64,000 nucleotides of DNA. Origin: Aquirufa lenticrescens. Lineage in GTDB: Bacteria; Bacteroidota; Bacteroidia; Cytophagales; Spirosomataceae. The stretch lies in contig NZ_CP049834.1 of the NCBI RefSeq assembly GCF_019916085.1, positions 914,501-978,500 on the forward strand. The letters run 5' to 3'. The notes beneath the pieces are model-generated. The model searched no databases, had not been told where the DNA came from, and was given only the letters and a program-made list of their open reading frames with translations. Shown here piece by piece: positions 1 through 7,490 of the stretch. Each line of letters opens with the position of its first letter. Within the stretch, counting starts at the first letter, position 1. Made by a program: the position numbers and the translations under genes.

Positions 1-504
1 TCCTTGTTGAATACAGGCCCTGATATAAGTCGCAGAAATATGTAAAACAGGCGCCTCAATACGTTGAACATTCTTATGCGCCCATAAGTCAGACGTTGGC
101 TCCTCTCCCCGCGGATACACGTAGAGACCATAATAATCAAGTATTTGGTTATAGTTTTTCCAGCTCTTGAACTGCTCTAAATTATCTCCACCTATGATTA
201 GCTTGAACTCTGTCTCCGGATGACGCTCCGCTAAATGCACGAGCGTGTCAATGGTATAAGAAGGCCGAGGTAAATTAAACTCGATATCTGATGATTTGAA
301 GGCATAATTATCGGATATGGCCCGTTCTACTAAATCCAAACGATCAAATTCGTGCAGTAGGGATTTACTTTTCTTATGGGGATTTTGGGGAGAAACGACG
401 AACCAAATTTGGTCTACTTCTGTCTGATTCAAAACCGCCTGCGCAATGATCAAATGACCCTGATGAATCGGGTTAAACGAACCAAAAAACAGGCCTACCT
501 TCAT
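1..504 (-). CDS. nadD: Nicotinate-nucleotide adenylyltransferase (3' part missing)
   Basis: Cytosolic enzyme of NAD synthesis that joins nicotinate mononucleotide and ATP to give deamido-NAD. My translation of the minus strand begins [17 protein letters not shown], which carries the nucleotidyltransferase motif GxFxPxHxGH. Near the window edge it reads HISATYIRACIQQG, matching the ISxTxIR motif of the family. About 168 codons are visible; the family is usually near 190 residues, so only the extreme C-terminus lies outside the window. The ATG (504-502) shares its A with the stop codon of gmk (TAATG), so the two are probably translationally coupled. Confidence 0.93.
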   Translation of the reverse strand, partial: MKVGLFFGSFNPIHQGHLIIAQAVLNQTEVDQIWFVVSPQNPHKKSKSLLHEFDRLDLVERAISDNYAFKSSDIEFNLPRPSYTIDTLVHLAERHPETEFKLIIGGDNLEQFKSWKNYNQILDYYGLYVYPRGEEPTSDLWAHKNVQRIEAPVLHISATYIRACIQQG

Positions 505-1070
505 TATTTTGTTAATTTATCGAACAATTGCTGCGCTTCAGCGACCGCATCTTCTAGCTTATCATTCACTAAAATCACATCGAATTGTTCTTGGAAAGAC
601 CACTCAAATTTCATCTTGAAGATACGCTTAGACAAGGCCTCCTCATCTTCTGTACCACGAGATCGCAAACGCTCCTCTAGGATTTCTAATGTAGGGACTT
701 TAACAAAAACAGCTAAGGCGCGATCACCATAATACTTCTTCAAGGCCAATCCTCCGCGGACATCTACATCAAAAATGACGTGTTTCCCCGAAGCCCAAAT
801 GCGTTCAATTTCCGACTTTAAGGTGCCATAATACGCCCCTGCATACACTTCTTCCCATTCCACAAACTCGTCATTAGCGATTCTTTCCCGAAAATCATCC
901 GGCGTTAAAAAATAATAGTCCTTTCCGTGTTCTTCGTGACGACCACGTTTATCGCGGGTACACGCAGAAATCGAGAATCCTAAATTAGCATTGCGCGCTA
1001 ATAATTCTTTAACGATGGTGGTTTTACCAGAGCCCGAAGGGGCCGAAAATATGATGAGTTTACCTTCCAA
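504..1070 (-). CDS. gmk: Guanylate kinase
   Basis: Phosphorylates GMP to GDP with ATP in the cytosol. The 188-residue protein has the P-loop SAPSGSGKT at residues 9-17 and the GMP-binding stretch SACTRDKRG...GKDYYF at about 34-54, and its length fits the family. The start is TTG at 1070: upstream in frame there are only four further codons before the TAA that ends the preceding gene, and none is ATG or GTG. It lies 12 bases after the anti-sigma candidate and overlaps nadD by one base, so it is probably read with both. Family identity is clear; only the unusual start codon is inferred. Confidence 0.96.
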   Translation of the reverse strand: MEGKLIIFSAPSGSGKTTIVKELLARNANLGFSISACTRDKRGRHEEHGKDYYFLTPDDFRERIANDEFVEWEEVYAGAYYGTLKSEIERIWASGKHVIFDVDVRGGLALKKYYGDRALAVFVKVPTLEILEERLRSRGTEDEEALSKRIFKMKFEWSFQEQFDVILVNDKLEDAVAEAQQLFDKLTK

Positions 1071-1082
1071 AAATTTCGATGA

Positions 1083-1364
1083 TTAAATGAACCAACAAAA
1101 TAAGGGAATTAAGATCAATATAAGGAGTAGAATGGATGATATTTTTGAACGAATACTTTCAAGTAAACCGGAAGGACAGCTTGATGTGCAGTTGGATTTC
1201 AACGCATTGCGAAGGGCAATTTCCAATTTATACCCTTCTTGACAAGGCATACATTTATCTATATTAGCTAAAAAACGCGCTTCCTCCTCAGCAGACGCCT
1301 CTTTATCCAAGATACGCTGGATCAGCTTCATGCAATCAGGTTGATGGGAACAATTCGTCTTCAT
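1083..1364 (-). CDS. Putative zinc-type anti-sigma factor with C-terminal membrane anchor
   Basis: A 93-residue protein that starts 38 bases after the ECF sigma gene ends. Cys5, His7 and Cys11 lie near the N-terminus and a CxxC pair at Cys38/Cys41. This resembles the zinc-binding anti-sigma fold, but the His expected four residues before the CxxC is Asn34. The last 18 or so residues (SSILLLILILIPLFCWFI) form one membrane segment with almost nothing beyond it, so the protein would be tail-anchored with no periplasmic sensor domain. The anti-sigma role is inferred mainly from position, cysteine pattern and size. A small unrelated membrane protein is the alternative. Confidence 0.65.
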   Translation of the reverse strand: MKTNCSHQPDCMKLIQRILDKEASAEEEARFLANIDKCMPCQEGYKLEIALRNALKSNCTSSCPSGLLESIRSKISSILLLILILIPLFCWFI

Positions 1365-1402
1365 AGTGTTTTTAACATCGATGGTAAAAAAATAGTTCCG
1401 AG

Positions 1403-2008
1403 CTAGGCTGACAACATGTCAGTTTTGTAGCCTTTTTTAGCAGCATAAGAGGCTAAGGTTTCTTTTAGCAAAGTTCTCGCACGGTGAAGTCGTGATCGCA
1501 CGGTACCGATGGGAATATTCAGAATTTTGGCCATCTCTTCGTAGCTAAATTCCTCTAAATCACATAGAATAATGATCATTCTGAAATCGACAGGCAACGC
1601 TTGAATAGCAGAGGTAATCTCATCCCCTAACATCTCATTAACTGTCTCAGCTTGCAAATCCGCCTGGAAGGCAGGCTCTGGATCGTCATCACCCGCAAAG
1701 GATTGCTCCACCCACTCGAATTCAACTTTGGATGGACCGCGGGATTTCTTGCGGTAATCATTGATGAAATTATTCTTGAGGATGCGGAACAACCAGGCTT
1801 TGGCATACGTCCCAGGCTCAAAGGACCCAATAAAACGAAACGCGCGCATACACGTGTCCTGCACTAAATCATGCGCATCATCCTCGTCATTCGTCAGTCG
1901 AAGGGCAAAATTATACATCGCATCCATATGGGGCACAAACTCCTTTTCGAAGAGGGCTCTGGCTTGCGATTCTGTCAGCGCAACGGCTGAACTTATTTCT
2001 GTACTCAT
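1403..2008 (-). CDS. ECF-family RNA polymerase sigma factor
   Basis: Alternative sigma factor of the extracytoplasmic function group, directing RNA polymerase to a stress or envelope regulon. The 201 residues show region 2 (MYNFALRLTNDEDDAHDLVQ, followed by an AKAWLFRILKNNFIND block) and region 4 near the C-terminus (LPVDFRMIIILCDLEEFSYE, then IPIGTVRSRLHRAR, the -35 recognition helix). A short acidic linker separates them. The small anti-sigma candidate follows on the same strand, a typical sigma/anti-sigma arrangement. It sits 69 bases downstream of mreD, so it may be partly co-transcribed with mreBCD. Its signal and targets cannot be read from this window. Confidence 0.93.
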   Translation of the reverse strand: MSTEISSAVALTESQARALFEKEFVPHMDAMYNFALRLTNDEDDAHDLVQDTCMRAFRFIGSFEPGTYAKAWLFRILKNNFINDYRKKSRGPSKVEFEWVEQSFAGDDDPEPAFQADLQAETVNEMLGDEITSAIQALPVDFRMIIILCDLEEFSYEEMAKILNIPIGTVRSRLHRARTLLKETLASYAAKKGYKTDMLSA

Positions 2009-2077
2009 GGCGGTTTATCTATAAGATAACGCTATGCTTACAATTTAAACGCCAAAACGAAAAGGTGACAAAAAGAC

Positions 2078-2587
2078 TTATTTCCCCTTGTTGAATAATT
2101 CCAATAAGGTAAACACAAGTACGCCTAACATAGTACTTAAAAAGGCTTTCAATAGACTAAGGCCAAATAAGCTCGACTCACTTGCCTCTAACTGAAATAA
2201 CACGAAATGATGCGTAAACAACATCAAAGTGAGATACGGATAAAACCACATCCACTTCATCTCCTCCAAGCTGATGGAAGAGCGTTCATCGTATCCATTC
2301 GCAGGGGTCAGGATATTAAATAAGGTAGGACGCAACCAGGCTACTAAAACCGTGGCAAACGCATGCATTCCATGCGTATTATAGAAAACATCTAACAACC
2401 AACCGAGAGCAAATCCCCCTAAAATCAAATAGACCGGCGGTGTTTCAATAGGCGCTTTAATGATTGCCCACAAATAGATGAAACAGAAACCATAATAGAA
2501 TAAGGCCAAATCCCGTAAGAACAAGAGCTGCACCACTATCGTTAAAACGACCGCTATCCACCATTTGTATTGAAAATTAGCGCTCAT
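2078..2587 (-). CDS. mreD: Rod shape-determining protein MreD
   Basis: Inner membrane protein of the elongasome, helping couple MreB filaments to peptidoglycan synthesis. The 169 residues are mostly hydrophobic with about five predicted membrane segments (for example WWIAVVLTIVVQLLFL near the N-terminus). Sequence conservation in this family is weak; the call rests on size, topology and position one base after mreC in the order mreB-mreC-mreD. The usual downstream partners mrdA (PBP2) and rodA are absent; an ECF sigma gene follows instead. Confidence 0.88.
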   Translation of the reverse strand: MSANFQYKWWIAVVLTIVVQLLFLRDLALFYYGFCFIYLWAIIKAPIETPPVYLILGGFALGWLLDVFYNTHGMHAFATVLVAWLRPTLFNILTPANGYDERSSISLEEMKWMWFYPYLTLMLFTHHFVLFQLEASESSLFGLSLLKAFLSTMLGVLVFTLLELFNKGK

Positions 2588-2588
2588 C

Positions 2589-3428
2589 TTAGTCGATTTT
2601 AGGTTTTGATTGTTCTAATTTCGCCTGCTGACCCGCAAACTTGTTTTCGATCACATATACATAGCGTAGCGTCGAGAAATGCGTCAAAAGCATCACTTTA
2701 ATATCGTGAAAAGTTCCATCGTCTTGCAAACCGACTTTGGCCACTATACCAATAGGAATATTGGGTGGATACACCGCGTTATAATCAGATGTAACAATCG
2801 TATCTCCTTTCACTACTTTTTTGTATTTAGAGACATCCATCAACTCCGCCACCTCAGGCTGATAACCAGGCCATTTGATATAACCGAGCTCGCCAGAAGA
2901 CTTGATTTTAGCGGATACCGTATTACTCGTATGCAAAACGGAAACAATTAAAGCCAAATTCTCCGTACACGAAATTACCTTCCCTACTACTCCAGTGGAG
3001 GAAATAACCGCCATTCCTGGTTTGATCCCGTCCAGGTAGCCTTTTTCAATCGTCAAATAATTTTGGGAATTCCGGGTGCTTTGATCAATTACTTTACAAG
3101 CGATAGGCTTGTAGCGATCCAATGATGCCTTACTAAAAAAGACAGGTAAATCAGCTTTCTGCTGAACTTGAGCCTGCAGTTGAAAAATCTGCTGATGTAA
3201 TTTCTGATTCTCAAGTGCTAACTCCCCATTGATTTCTCTCAATTGATGGTAAGTAGCTACTTCCTGCCTTGTAGACAGAAGGGAAGCTGCCCAGGAATTC
3301 GTCGTATTAAAATAAAGGGTATGCTGGTAATTATTGTAGGTGAACACAGCCCAAAGACTGATAACCTGCAGCAAAATAAACAGAAGCAGATTTCGCTGAC
3401 GCAATAAAAACTGAAACAGTTGATTCAT
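2589..3428 (-). CDS. mreC: Rod shape-determining protein MreC
   Basis: Periplasmic scaffold of the cell elongation machinery, anchored in the inner membrane. The 279-residue protein has one N-terminal membrane segment (about residues 13-31), a Gln/Leu-rich coiled coil (about 60-95, INGELALENQKLHQQIFQLQ) and a C-terminal beta-rich domain with the typical stretches YLTIEKGYLDGIKPGMAVIS and GVVGKVI. It starts three bases after mreB ends and is followed after one base by mreD, so the three form one operon. Confidence 0.95.
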   Translation of the reverse strand: MNQLFQFLLRQRNLLLFILLQVISLWAVFTYNNYQHTLYFNTTNSWAASLLSTRQEVATYHQLREINGELALENQKLHQQIFQLQAQVQQKADLPVFFSKASLDRYKPIACKVIDQSTRNSQNYLTIEKGYLDGIKPGMAVISSTGVVGKVISCTENLALIVSVLHTSNTVSAKIKSSGELGYIKWPGYQPEVAELMDVSKYKKVVKGDTIVTSDYNAVYPPNIPIGIVAKVGLQDDGTFHDIKVMLLTHFSTLRYVYVIENKFAGQQAKLEQSKPKID

Positions 3429-3431
3429 CCC

Positions 3432-4457
3432 CTAGGTAATCAATACCGGACGGTATTTCTCTAAGTTTTTCAAGATTTCACCCGTACCTCTGATTACCGC
3501 TTTCAACGGATCATCTGCCACGTGCACTTTTAATTGCGTCTTTTTCTCAATGCGCTTATCTAATCCGTGCAACATTGCACCACCACCAGCTAAGTGAATA
3601 CCATTATGGAAGATATCTCCGGATAATTCCGCCGGAGCTCTTTGCAAAGTCTCCATAATAGCTACCTCGATTTTCGTAATCGAACTATCTAAGGCATAAG
3701 CGATTTCAGAATAATTAATCAGGATTTCTTTAGGGATACCCGTCATCTGATCACGACCACGGATCTCAAAATCTGCTGGAGGATTCTCTAATTCTGGCAA
3801 AGCAGAACCTACTTGAATTTTGATTTGCTCCGCTGAACGCTCACCAATCACCAGCTTGTGCTCACGTAACAAATAATCTTTAATGTCACGTGTAAATTCA
3901 TCTCCAGCGACACGAATCGAGTTTTCAACAACGATACCGCTTAATGAGATAATGGCTACTTCTGTAGTACCACCACCGATATCTACCACTAGAGATCCAT
4001 TCGGTTGTTCAATATCTATTCCAATACCAATTGCCGCAGCAATCGGCTCATGTACCATATATACTTCACGCGCTCCAGCGTGTTCTGCGGAGTCTTTTAC
4101 GGCTCTTTTCTCCACCTCCGTAATACCAGAAGGAATACAAATTACCATACGTAATGCCGGAGAAAAGAAGGAATTTCCTTTATCCATCATCTTGATTAAA
4201 CCACGCATCATTAACTCAGCGGCGGTAAAGTCAGCAATCACACCATCTTTTAATGGACGAATGGTTTTAATATTATCATTCGTTTTCTCGTGCATCATCA
4301 TCGCTTGACGACCCACCGCTAAAACCTTGTTCGTATTGCGATCTAACGCAATAATCGAGGGCTCATCTACGACAACCTGATCTTTGTGAATAATCAAGGT
4401 ATTCGCCGTACCTAAGTCCATGGCTATATCCTTCGAAAGAAAATTAAATAATCCCAT
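3432..4457 (-). CDS. mreB: Rod shape-determining actin homologue MreB
   Basis: Forms membrane-associated ATP-dependent filaments that organise lateral cell wall synthesis. The 341 residues show the actin-fold motifs: phosphate-1 DLGTANT at 14-20, phosphate-2 VVDIGGGTTEVAIISL in the middle, and the adenosine motif LAGGGAMLHGLD near the C-terminus. An amphipathic N-terminus (MGLFNFLSK) fits membrane binding. Length is standard. It is the first gene of the minus-strand mre operon, with a TAAATTTG -7 box about 23 bases upstream of the ATG. Confidence 0.98.
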   Translation of the reverse strand: MGLFNFLSKDIAMDLGTANTLIIHKDQVVVDEPSIIALDRNTNKVLAVGRQAMMMHEKTNDNIKTIRPLKDGVIADFTAAELMMRGLIKMMDKGNSFFSPALRMVICIPSGITEVEKRAVKDSAEHAGAREVYMVHEPIAAAIGIGIDIEQPNGSLVVDIGGGTTEVAIISLSGIVVENSIRVAGDEFTRDIKDYLLREHKLVIGERSAEQIKIQVGSALPELENPPADFEIRGRDQMTGIPKEILINYSEIAYALDSSITKIEVAIMETLQRAPAELSGDIFHNGIHLAGGGAMLHGLDKRIEKKTQLKVHVADDPLKAVIRGTGEILKNLEKYRPVLIT

Positions 4458-4479
4458 CTGATTTTGTGATTGTAAAACA

Positions 4480-4487
4480 CAAATTTA
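4480..4487 (-). promoter_or_regulatory. Candidate -7 box for the mreBCD operon
   Basis: On the minus strand this reads TAAATTTG, a full match to the Bacteroidota -7 consensus TAnnTTTG. It lies about 23 bases upstream of the mreB ATG. I see no clear TTTG -33 element at the expected spacing, so it is supported only by the -7 box and position. Confidence 0.5.
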
Positions 4488-4670
4488 CATAAAAATTGAG
4501 GTAAAATTTTAAAAAAATCGAATTTTACAATTTCCACGAAATAATTATAAAATAGGCCAAAGCAGGATCTCAGAAATCCTGAATCAACAAAATCCCACTC
4601 TTATTAATATATTACAATAAAATCGGAGAAAAAAAATAGGACAAACTGGGCAAATTAATCGACAAAATAA

Positions 4671-4701
4671 TTTGGAATTATTATCTGATTTATTAGTTTT
4701 G
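4671..4701 (+). promoter_or_regulatory. Bacteroidota-type promoter for the AraC-family gene
   Basis: TTTG at 4671-4674, then 19 bases, then TAGTTTTG at 4694-4701. This is a full match to the Bacteroidota pattern TTTG-N19-TAnnTTTG. Transcription would begin near 4708, leaving a leader of roughly 44 bases before the ATG at 4752. It is the best-formed promoter I found in the window. Confidence 0.7.
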
Positions 4702-4751
4702 TCCAAGTTTAGTAGAAAAATCGTATTAATTACTCCGTTTGGTGATAAATT

Positions 4752-5678
4752 ATGGAAGATTATAACAAGATCATCGAGTCCTTAGGTGTTAAATTCATCA
4801 AAGCGAGGAACATTAGAATATTACAACCGATTCGTATCAAGAATTTCTACGACGTAGAAAATTCACTCTTGATATTGTACAAAGGTGAGGTTTCTTTTGG
4901 TGAGGAGGAAACACCGGTGGAAGAGGGCGATATGCTTTTTATCCCAGGAGGTAAAATGATCAGCGTAACCTACGGAAACGCAGAAAAACCGAAAGCGGTA
5001 AACAACGAAGAGTTTATGACGCACCGGGAATTGTATTTTGACCAAAATACAGATCCTACACAAATCGGAACACAACCGAATTCTTTCGGGATGGTAGCCT
5101 TCGAAGCGAAAGTTTTTGACTCAGTTAACTTCTTTACTTCGCTAGACATTCCTCCGTTCTTAATTAAACGTGACGATAAATTAGCGGCAACCATCCGCGA
5201 AATTTTAGAAGAAGATCTTTCAGATGCGATTGGTAAAGGACGTATCATCAAGATCAAAACGGAAGAGATTGTGATCGAAGTGATTCGTTACATCATCGAA
5301 AACCGTTTATTCGTAGAGCAATTAGCTACAAACTCCACTTACTTCAAAGATCCACGCTTAATCGATATCTTCGCTTACATCAAGGATCATTTAGGTGGTG
5401 ATTTATCTAATAAGGTTTTGGCAAACGTCGCTAACGTTTCTGAAGACTACGTAGGTCAATATTTCAAGATGTTAACGGGTATCAACCCACAAGATTATAT
5501 CGAGTACCAACGCATGGAAGCGGCGGTAGGATTACTTCGCACGACGAAAAAATCCATCCGCGCCATCGGTTCTGAAGTGGGCTATAAAGACACGGCGTAT
5601 TTCTGCCGTCGTTTCAAAATGATGTTCGGTATTCCAGCCGGAAAAATGAGACGAAGAGAATCGTTGATGAATATTTAG
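4752..5678 (+). CDS. AraC-family transcriptional regulator
   Basis: A 308-residue cytosolic DNA-binding regulator. Residues about 25-75 form a cupin-like sensor segment (YKGEVSFGEEETPVEEGDML). The C-terminal ~100 residues are a double helix-turn-helix AraC domain (SNKVLANVANVSEDYVGQYF, then IRAIGSEVGYKDTAYFCRRF, ending in FGIPAGKMRRRE). It stands alone between divergent mreB and a convergent pseudouridine synthase gene, so its target and ligand are not suggested by neighbours. A good promoter precedes it and a hairpin terminator follows. Confidence 0.92.
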   Translation: MEDYNKIIESLGVKFIKARNIRILQPIRIKNFYDVENSLLILYKGEVSFGEEETPVEEGDMLFIPGGKMISVTYGNAEKPKAVNNEEFMTHRELYFDQNTDPTQIGTQPNSFGMVAFEAKVFDSVNFFTSLDIPPFLIKRDDKLAATIREILEEDLSDAIGKGRIIKIKTEEIVIEVIRYIIENRLFVEQLATNSTYFKDPRLIDIFAYIKDHLGGDLSNKVLANVANVSEDYVGQYFKMLTGINPQDYIEYQRMEAAVGLLRTTKKSIRAIGSEVGYKDTAYFCRRFKMMFGIPAGKMRRRESLMNI

Positions 5679-5681
5679 AAC

Positions 5682-5717
5682 AAAAAAAGCCGTTGAAGAA
5701 ATTCAACGGCTTTTTTG
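5682..5717. terminator. Bidirectional intrinsic terminator after the AraC-type gene
   Basis: Stem AGCCGTTGAA (5688-5697), loop GAAA, stem TTCAACGGCT (5702-5711), flanked by an A-run on the left and a T-run on the right. It can therefore terminate both the plus-strand AraC gene and minus-strand read-through from the pseudouridine synthase gene. Confidence 0.9.
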
Positions 5718-5725
5718 TTAGTAGT

Positions 5726-5776
5726 CAGTTACCAGTAATCAGTAAACAGTGACTGGATACTGGGTACTGGCTACTG
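5726..5776. repeat. Period-7 CAGT/ACTG imperfect inverted repeat
   Basis: Four CAGT words begin at 5726, 5733, 5740 and 5747; four ACTG words begin at 5752, 5759, 5766 and 5773. Each set is spaced exactly seven bases apart. The two 25-base arms are reverse complements at 19 of 25 positions and are separated by a single base. A second inverted repeat (5778-5800, arms TAGTCGAAGC and GCTTCAACTA, 9 of 10 paired) follows at once and includes the stop codon of the neighbouring gene. It looks like a dispersed intergenic repeat element. Confidence 0.75.
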
Positions 5777-5797
5777 TTAGTCGAAGCAGAGCTTCAA

Positions 5798-7360
5798 CTA
5801 CAGCAAATACTTCAACTTCACTAATTCTCTCTCCGTCAAGAATCTCCAGCTTCCGCGAGGAAGATCTTTCTTAGTCAAGCCAGCGAAAGTCGTGCGGTCT
5901 AATTTAGTCACTTCGTAACCCAAGTGTTCGAAAATACGACGAACGATGCGGTTTTTACCAGAGTGGATTTTTACTCCGATGACGTAACCGTCTGGAGTTA
6001 CTTTGGCCAAATCATCTACTTTAATTTCTCCATCCTCCAAGGTTAAACCCTCTTTGATTTTCTCGAAATCTTCGTCTGTTAATGGCTTGTCCAATTCCGC
6101 TTGGTAAATCTTCTCGATTTCATTCGATGGGTGCGTCAATTTATCCGCTAATTCACCATCATTCGTAATCAACAATAAACCTGTCGTGTTTCTATCTAAA
6201 CGACCTACCGGGTAAATGCGCGATTCTGTCGCGTTCTTCACTAATTCCATCACGGTCTTACGATCGTTCGGATCTTCGGTGGTAGTTAAGAAATCTTTGG
6301 GCTTGTTTAATAATAAGTAAACAGGTTTTTCGCGGTTCAACTTACGATTACCGTATTTCACGATGTCCGTAGGATTTACCTGGTAGCCCATTTCGGTTAC
6401 CACCTTGTTATTCACCTTGATTTCGCCTGCCTCGATCAATTTATCCGCATCACGACGAGAACAAATTCCCGCGTTAGCGATGTAGCGATTAAGACGAATC
6501 ACGTCTGAACGGCGATCGGTTTGGGCGATTTTCTTTTGGATTTTCGAAGGAGCACGCTCCTTGTAGCGATCTAATTTATATTGAGGCTCGTAAGCTGGAC
6601 CTGCATCAAAACGCGAACGACTTTTAAAGGTCTCGCGATCTGAATAACGTGGATTGCGAGCCCCTTCTGGGCGCTCTTCCCGGTCTGCGAAACGCTCTGT
6701 GCGCTCCTCGTAGCGACGCTCAATGCGTGCTGTTGGATTCTCATCACGCGGTGTTGTCGATTCTTCCGAACCTTCTACCTTTGGTGCCGCATTGCGATCC
6801 CAACGATTATCTCCTTTATAGGGTGTACGTGTTGGATTTTCAGTTCTGCCAAAAGGTTTGCGCTCGCCTCCTTGGTATGGCTTGCGCTCGCCACCTTCGC
6901 GGTTATCGCGATTGAATGGTTTGCGTTCTCCTCCACCTTGGTATGGTTTTCTTTCCCCATCAAATGGCTTACGATCTCCGAATGAACGACGCTCTCCGCC
7001 ACCTTCGCGGTTATCGCGATTGAATGGTTTGCGTTCTCCTCCACCTTGGTATGGTTTTCTTTCCCCATCAAATGGTTTACGATCCCCGAATGAACGACGC
7101 TCTCCGCCACCTTCGCGGTTATCGCGATTGAATGGTTTGCGATCTCCTGAAAAACGATTGGATGATTCTGAACGTGGTGCACGTGGGGCACCTGAATCGT
7201 TGCGTGGACCTCTGAACTCACGTGGAGCTCCTGAGTCATTGCGTGGGCCTCTGAACTCGCGAGGGCTATCTGATCTGCCGGCAGATCTTCCTGTGGATGC
7301 ACGACCTTCTGATGGTCGGCTGTCACGACGGTTATCGTCGTTTGAAATTCTTTTTCTCAT
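5798..7360 (-). CDS. RluB-type rRNA pseudouridine synthase with long disordered N-terminus
   Basis: Isomerises uridine to pseudouridine, most likely in 23S rRNA. Of 520 residues, the first ~280 are low complexity, rich in Arg, Gly, Asp, Glu and Pro, and include 36-residue tandem repeats (NRDNREGGGERRSFGDRKPF). An S4 RNA-binding domain follows (about 285-335, IRLNRYIANAGICSRRDADK), then the RsuA/RluB catalytic domain with VGRLDRNTTGLLLITNDGEL, which contains the catalytic Asp. Typical RluB is about 250-300 residues, so the N-terminus roughly doubles the protein. Which uridine it modifies is not certain. It is transcribed from a TACCTTTG -7 box at 7435-7442. Confidence 0.9.
   Translation of the reverse strand: MRKRISNDDNRRDSRPSEGRASTGRSAGRSDSPREFRGPRNDSGAPREFRGPRNDSGAPRAPRSESSNRFSGDRKPFNRDNREGGGERRSFGDRKPFDGERKPYQGGGERKPFNRDNREGGGERRSFGDRKPFDGERKPYQGGGERKPFNRDNREGGERKPYQGGERKPFGRTENPTRTPYKGDNRWDRNAAPKVEGSEESTTPRDENPTARIERRYEERTERFADREERPEGARNPRYSDRETFKSRSRFDAGPAYEPQYKLDRYKERAPSKIQKKIAQTDRRSDVIRLNRYIANAGICSRRDADKLIEAGEIKVNNKVVTEMGYQVNPTDIVKYGNRKLNREKPVYLLLNKPKDFLTTTEDPNDRKTVMELVKNATESRIYPVGRLDRNTTGLLLITNDGELADKLTHPSNEIEKIYQAELDKPLTDEDFEKIKEGLTLEDGEIKVDDLAKVTPDGYVIGVKIHSGKNRIVRRIFEHLGYEVTKLDRTTFAGLTKKDLPRGSWRFLTERELVKLKYLL
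6896..7140 (-). repeat. 108-bp in-frame tandem repeats in the pseudouridine synthase gene
   Basis: The segment starting ttcgcggttatcgcgattga occurs at 6896, 7004 and 7112, exactly 108 bases apart (36 codons). The copies at 6896-7003 and 7004-7111 are nearly identical; the third is cut short by diverged sequence. The period is a multiple of three, so gain or loss of a unit changes tail length without a frameshift. Confidence 0.9.
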
Positions 7361-7434
7361 AATGGTACAACATCACTGCTGGAATAAAAGATGACGAACG
7401 TTTGTCATCTTGGTTTCGATTGTCGAAATTTAGG

Positions 7435-7442
7435 CAAAGGTA
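7435..7442 (-). promoter_or_regulatory. Candidate -7 box for the pseudouridine synthase gene
   Basis: The minus strand reads TACCTTTG, a full TAnnTTTG match, about 75 bases upstream of the ATG at 7360. No clear -33 element is visible. It lies in the 130-base divergent gap shared with the PorE-like gene. Confidence 0.5.
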
Positions 7443-7490
7443 CAGAAAATAATCCGGTTTGTATTTATTTTTACGTTACATTAGTCCACT

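Larger units (their letters stand above)
4458..4751. other. AT-rich divergent intergenic region between mreB and the AraC-type gene
   Basis: About 294 bases with no convincing reading frame. It holds the mreB -7 box (4480-4487), the AraC-gene promoter (4671-4701) and a small inverted repeat, CAGGAT at 4563-4568 facing ATCCTG at 4576-4581 across a 7-base loop. The latter could be a weak hairpin or an operator half-site pair. Otherwise the stretch is A/T-rich and featureless. Confidence 0.6.

Noticed and set aside
4563-4581. Small inverted repeat as a terminator
   Set aside because: Six-base arms with a 7-base loop and no T-run, located between divergent genes where no terminator is needed; kept only as a note on the intergenic region.
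6896-7140. Possible CRISPR-like array
   Set aside because: Repeats are in-frame coding units of 108 bases with no unique spacers and no cas genes nearby.
6775-7394. Long open frames on both strands across the pseudouridine synthase N-terminus
   Set aside because: They arise from the 108-base repeats and Arg/Gly-coding bias; their translations are repetitive, have no family resemblance and lie wholly inside a clear gene.
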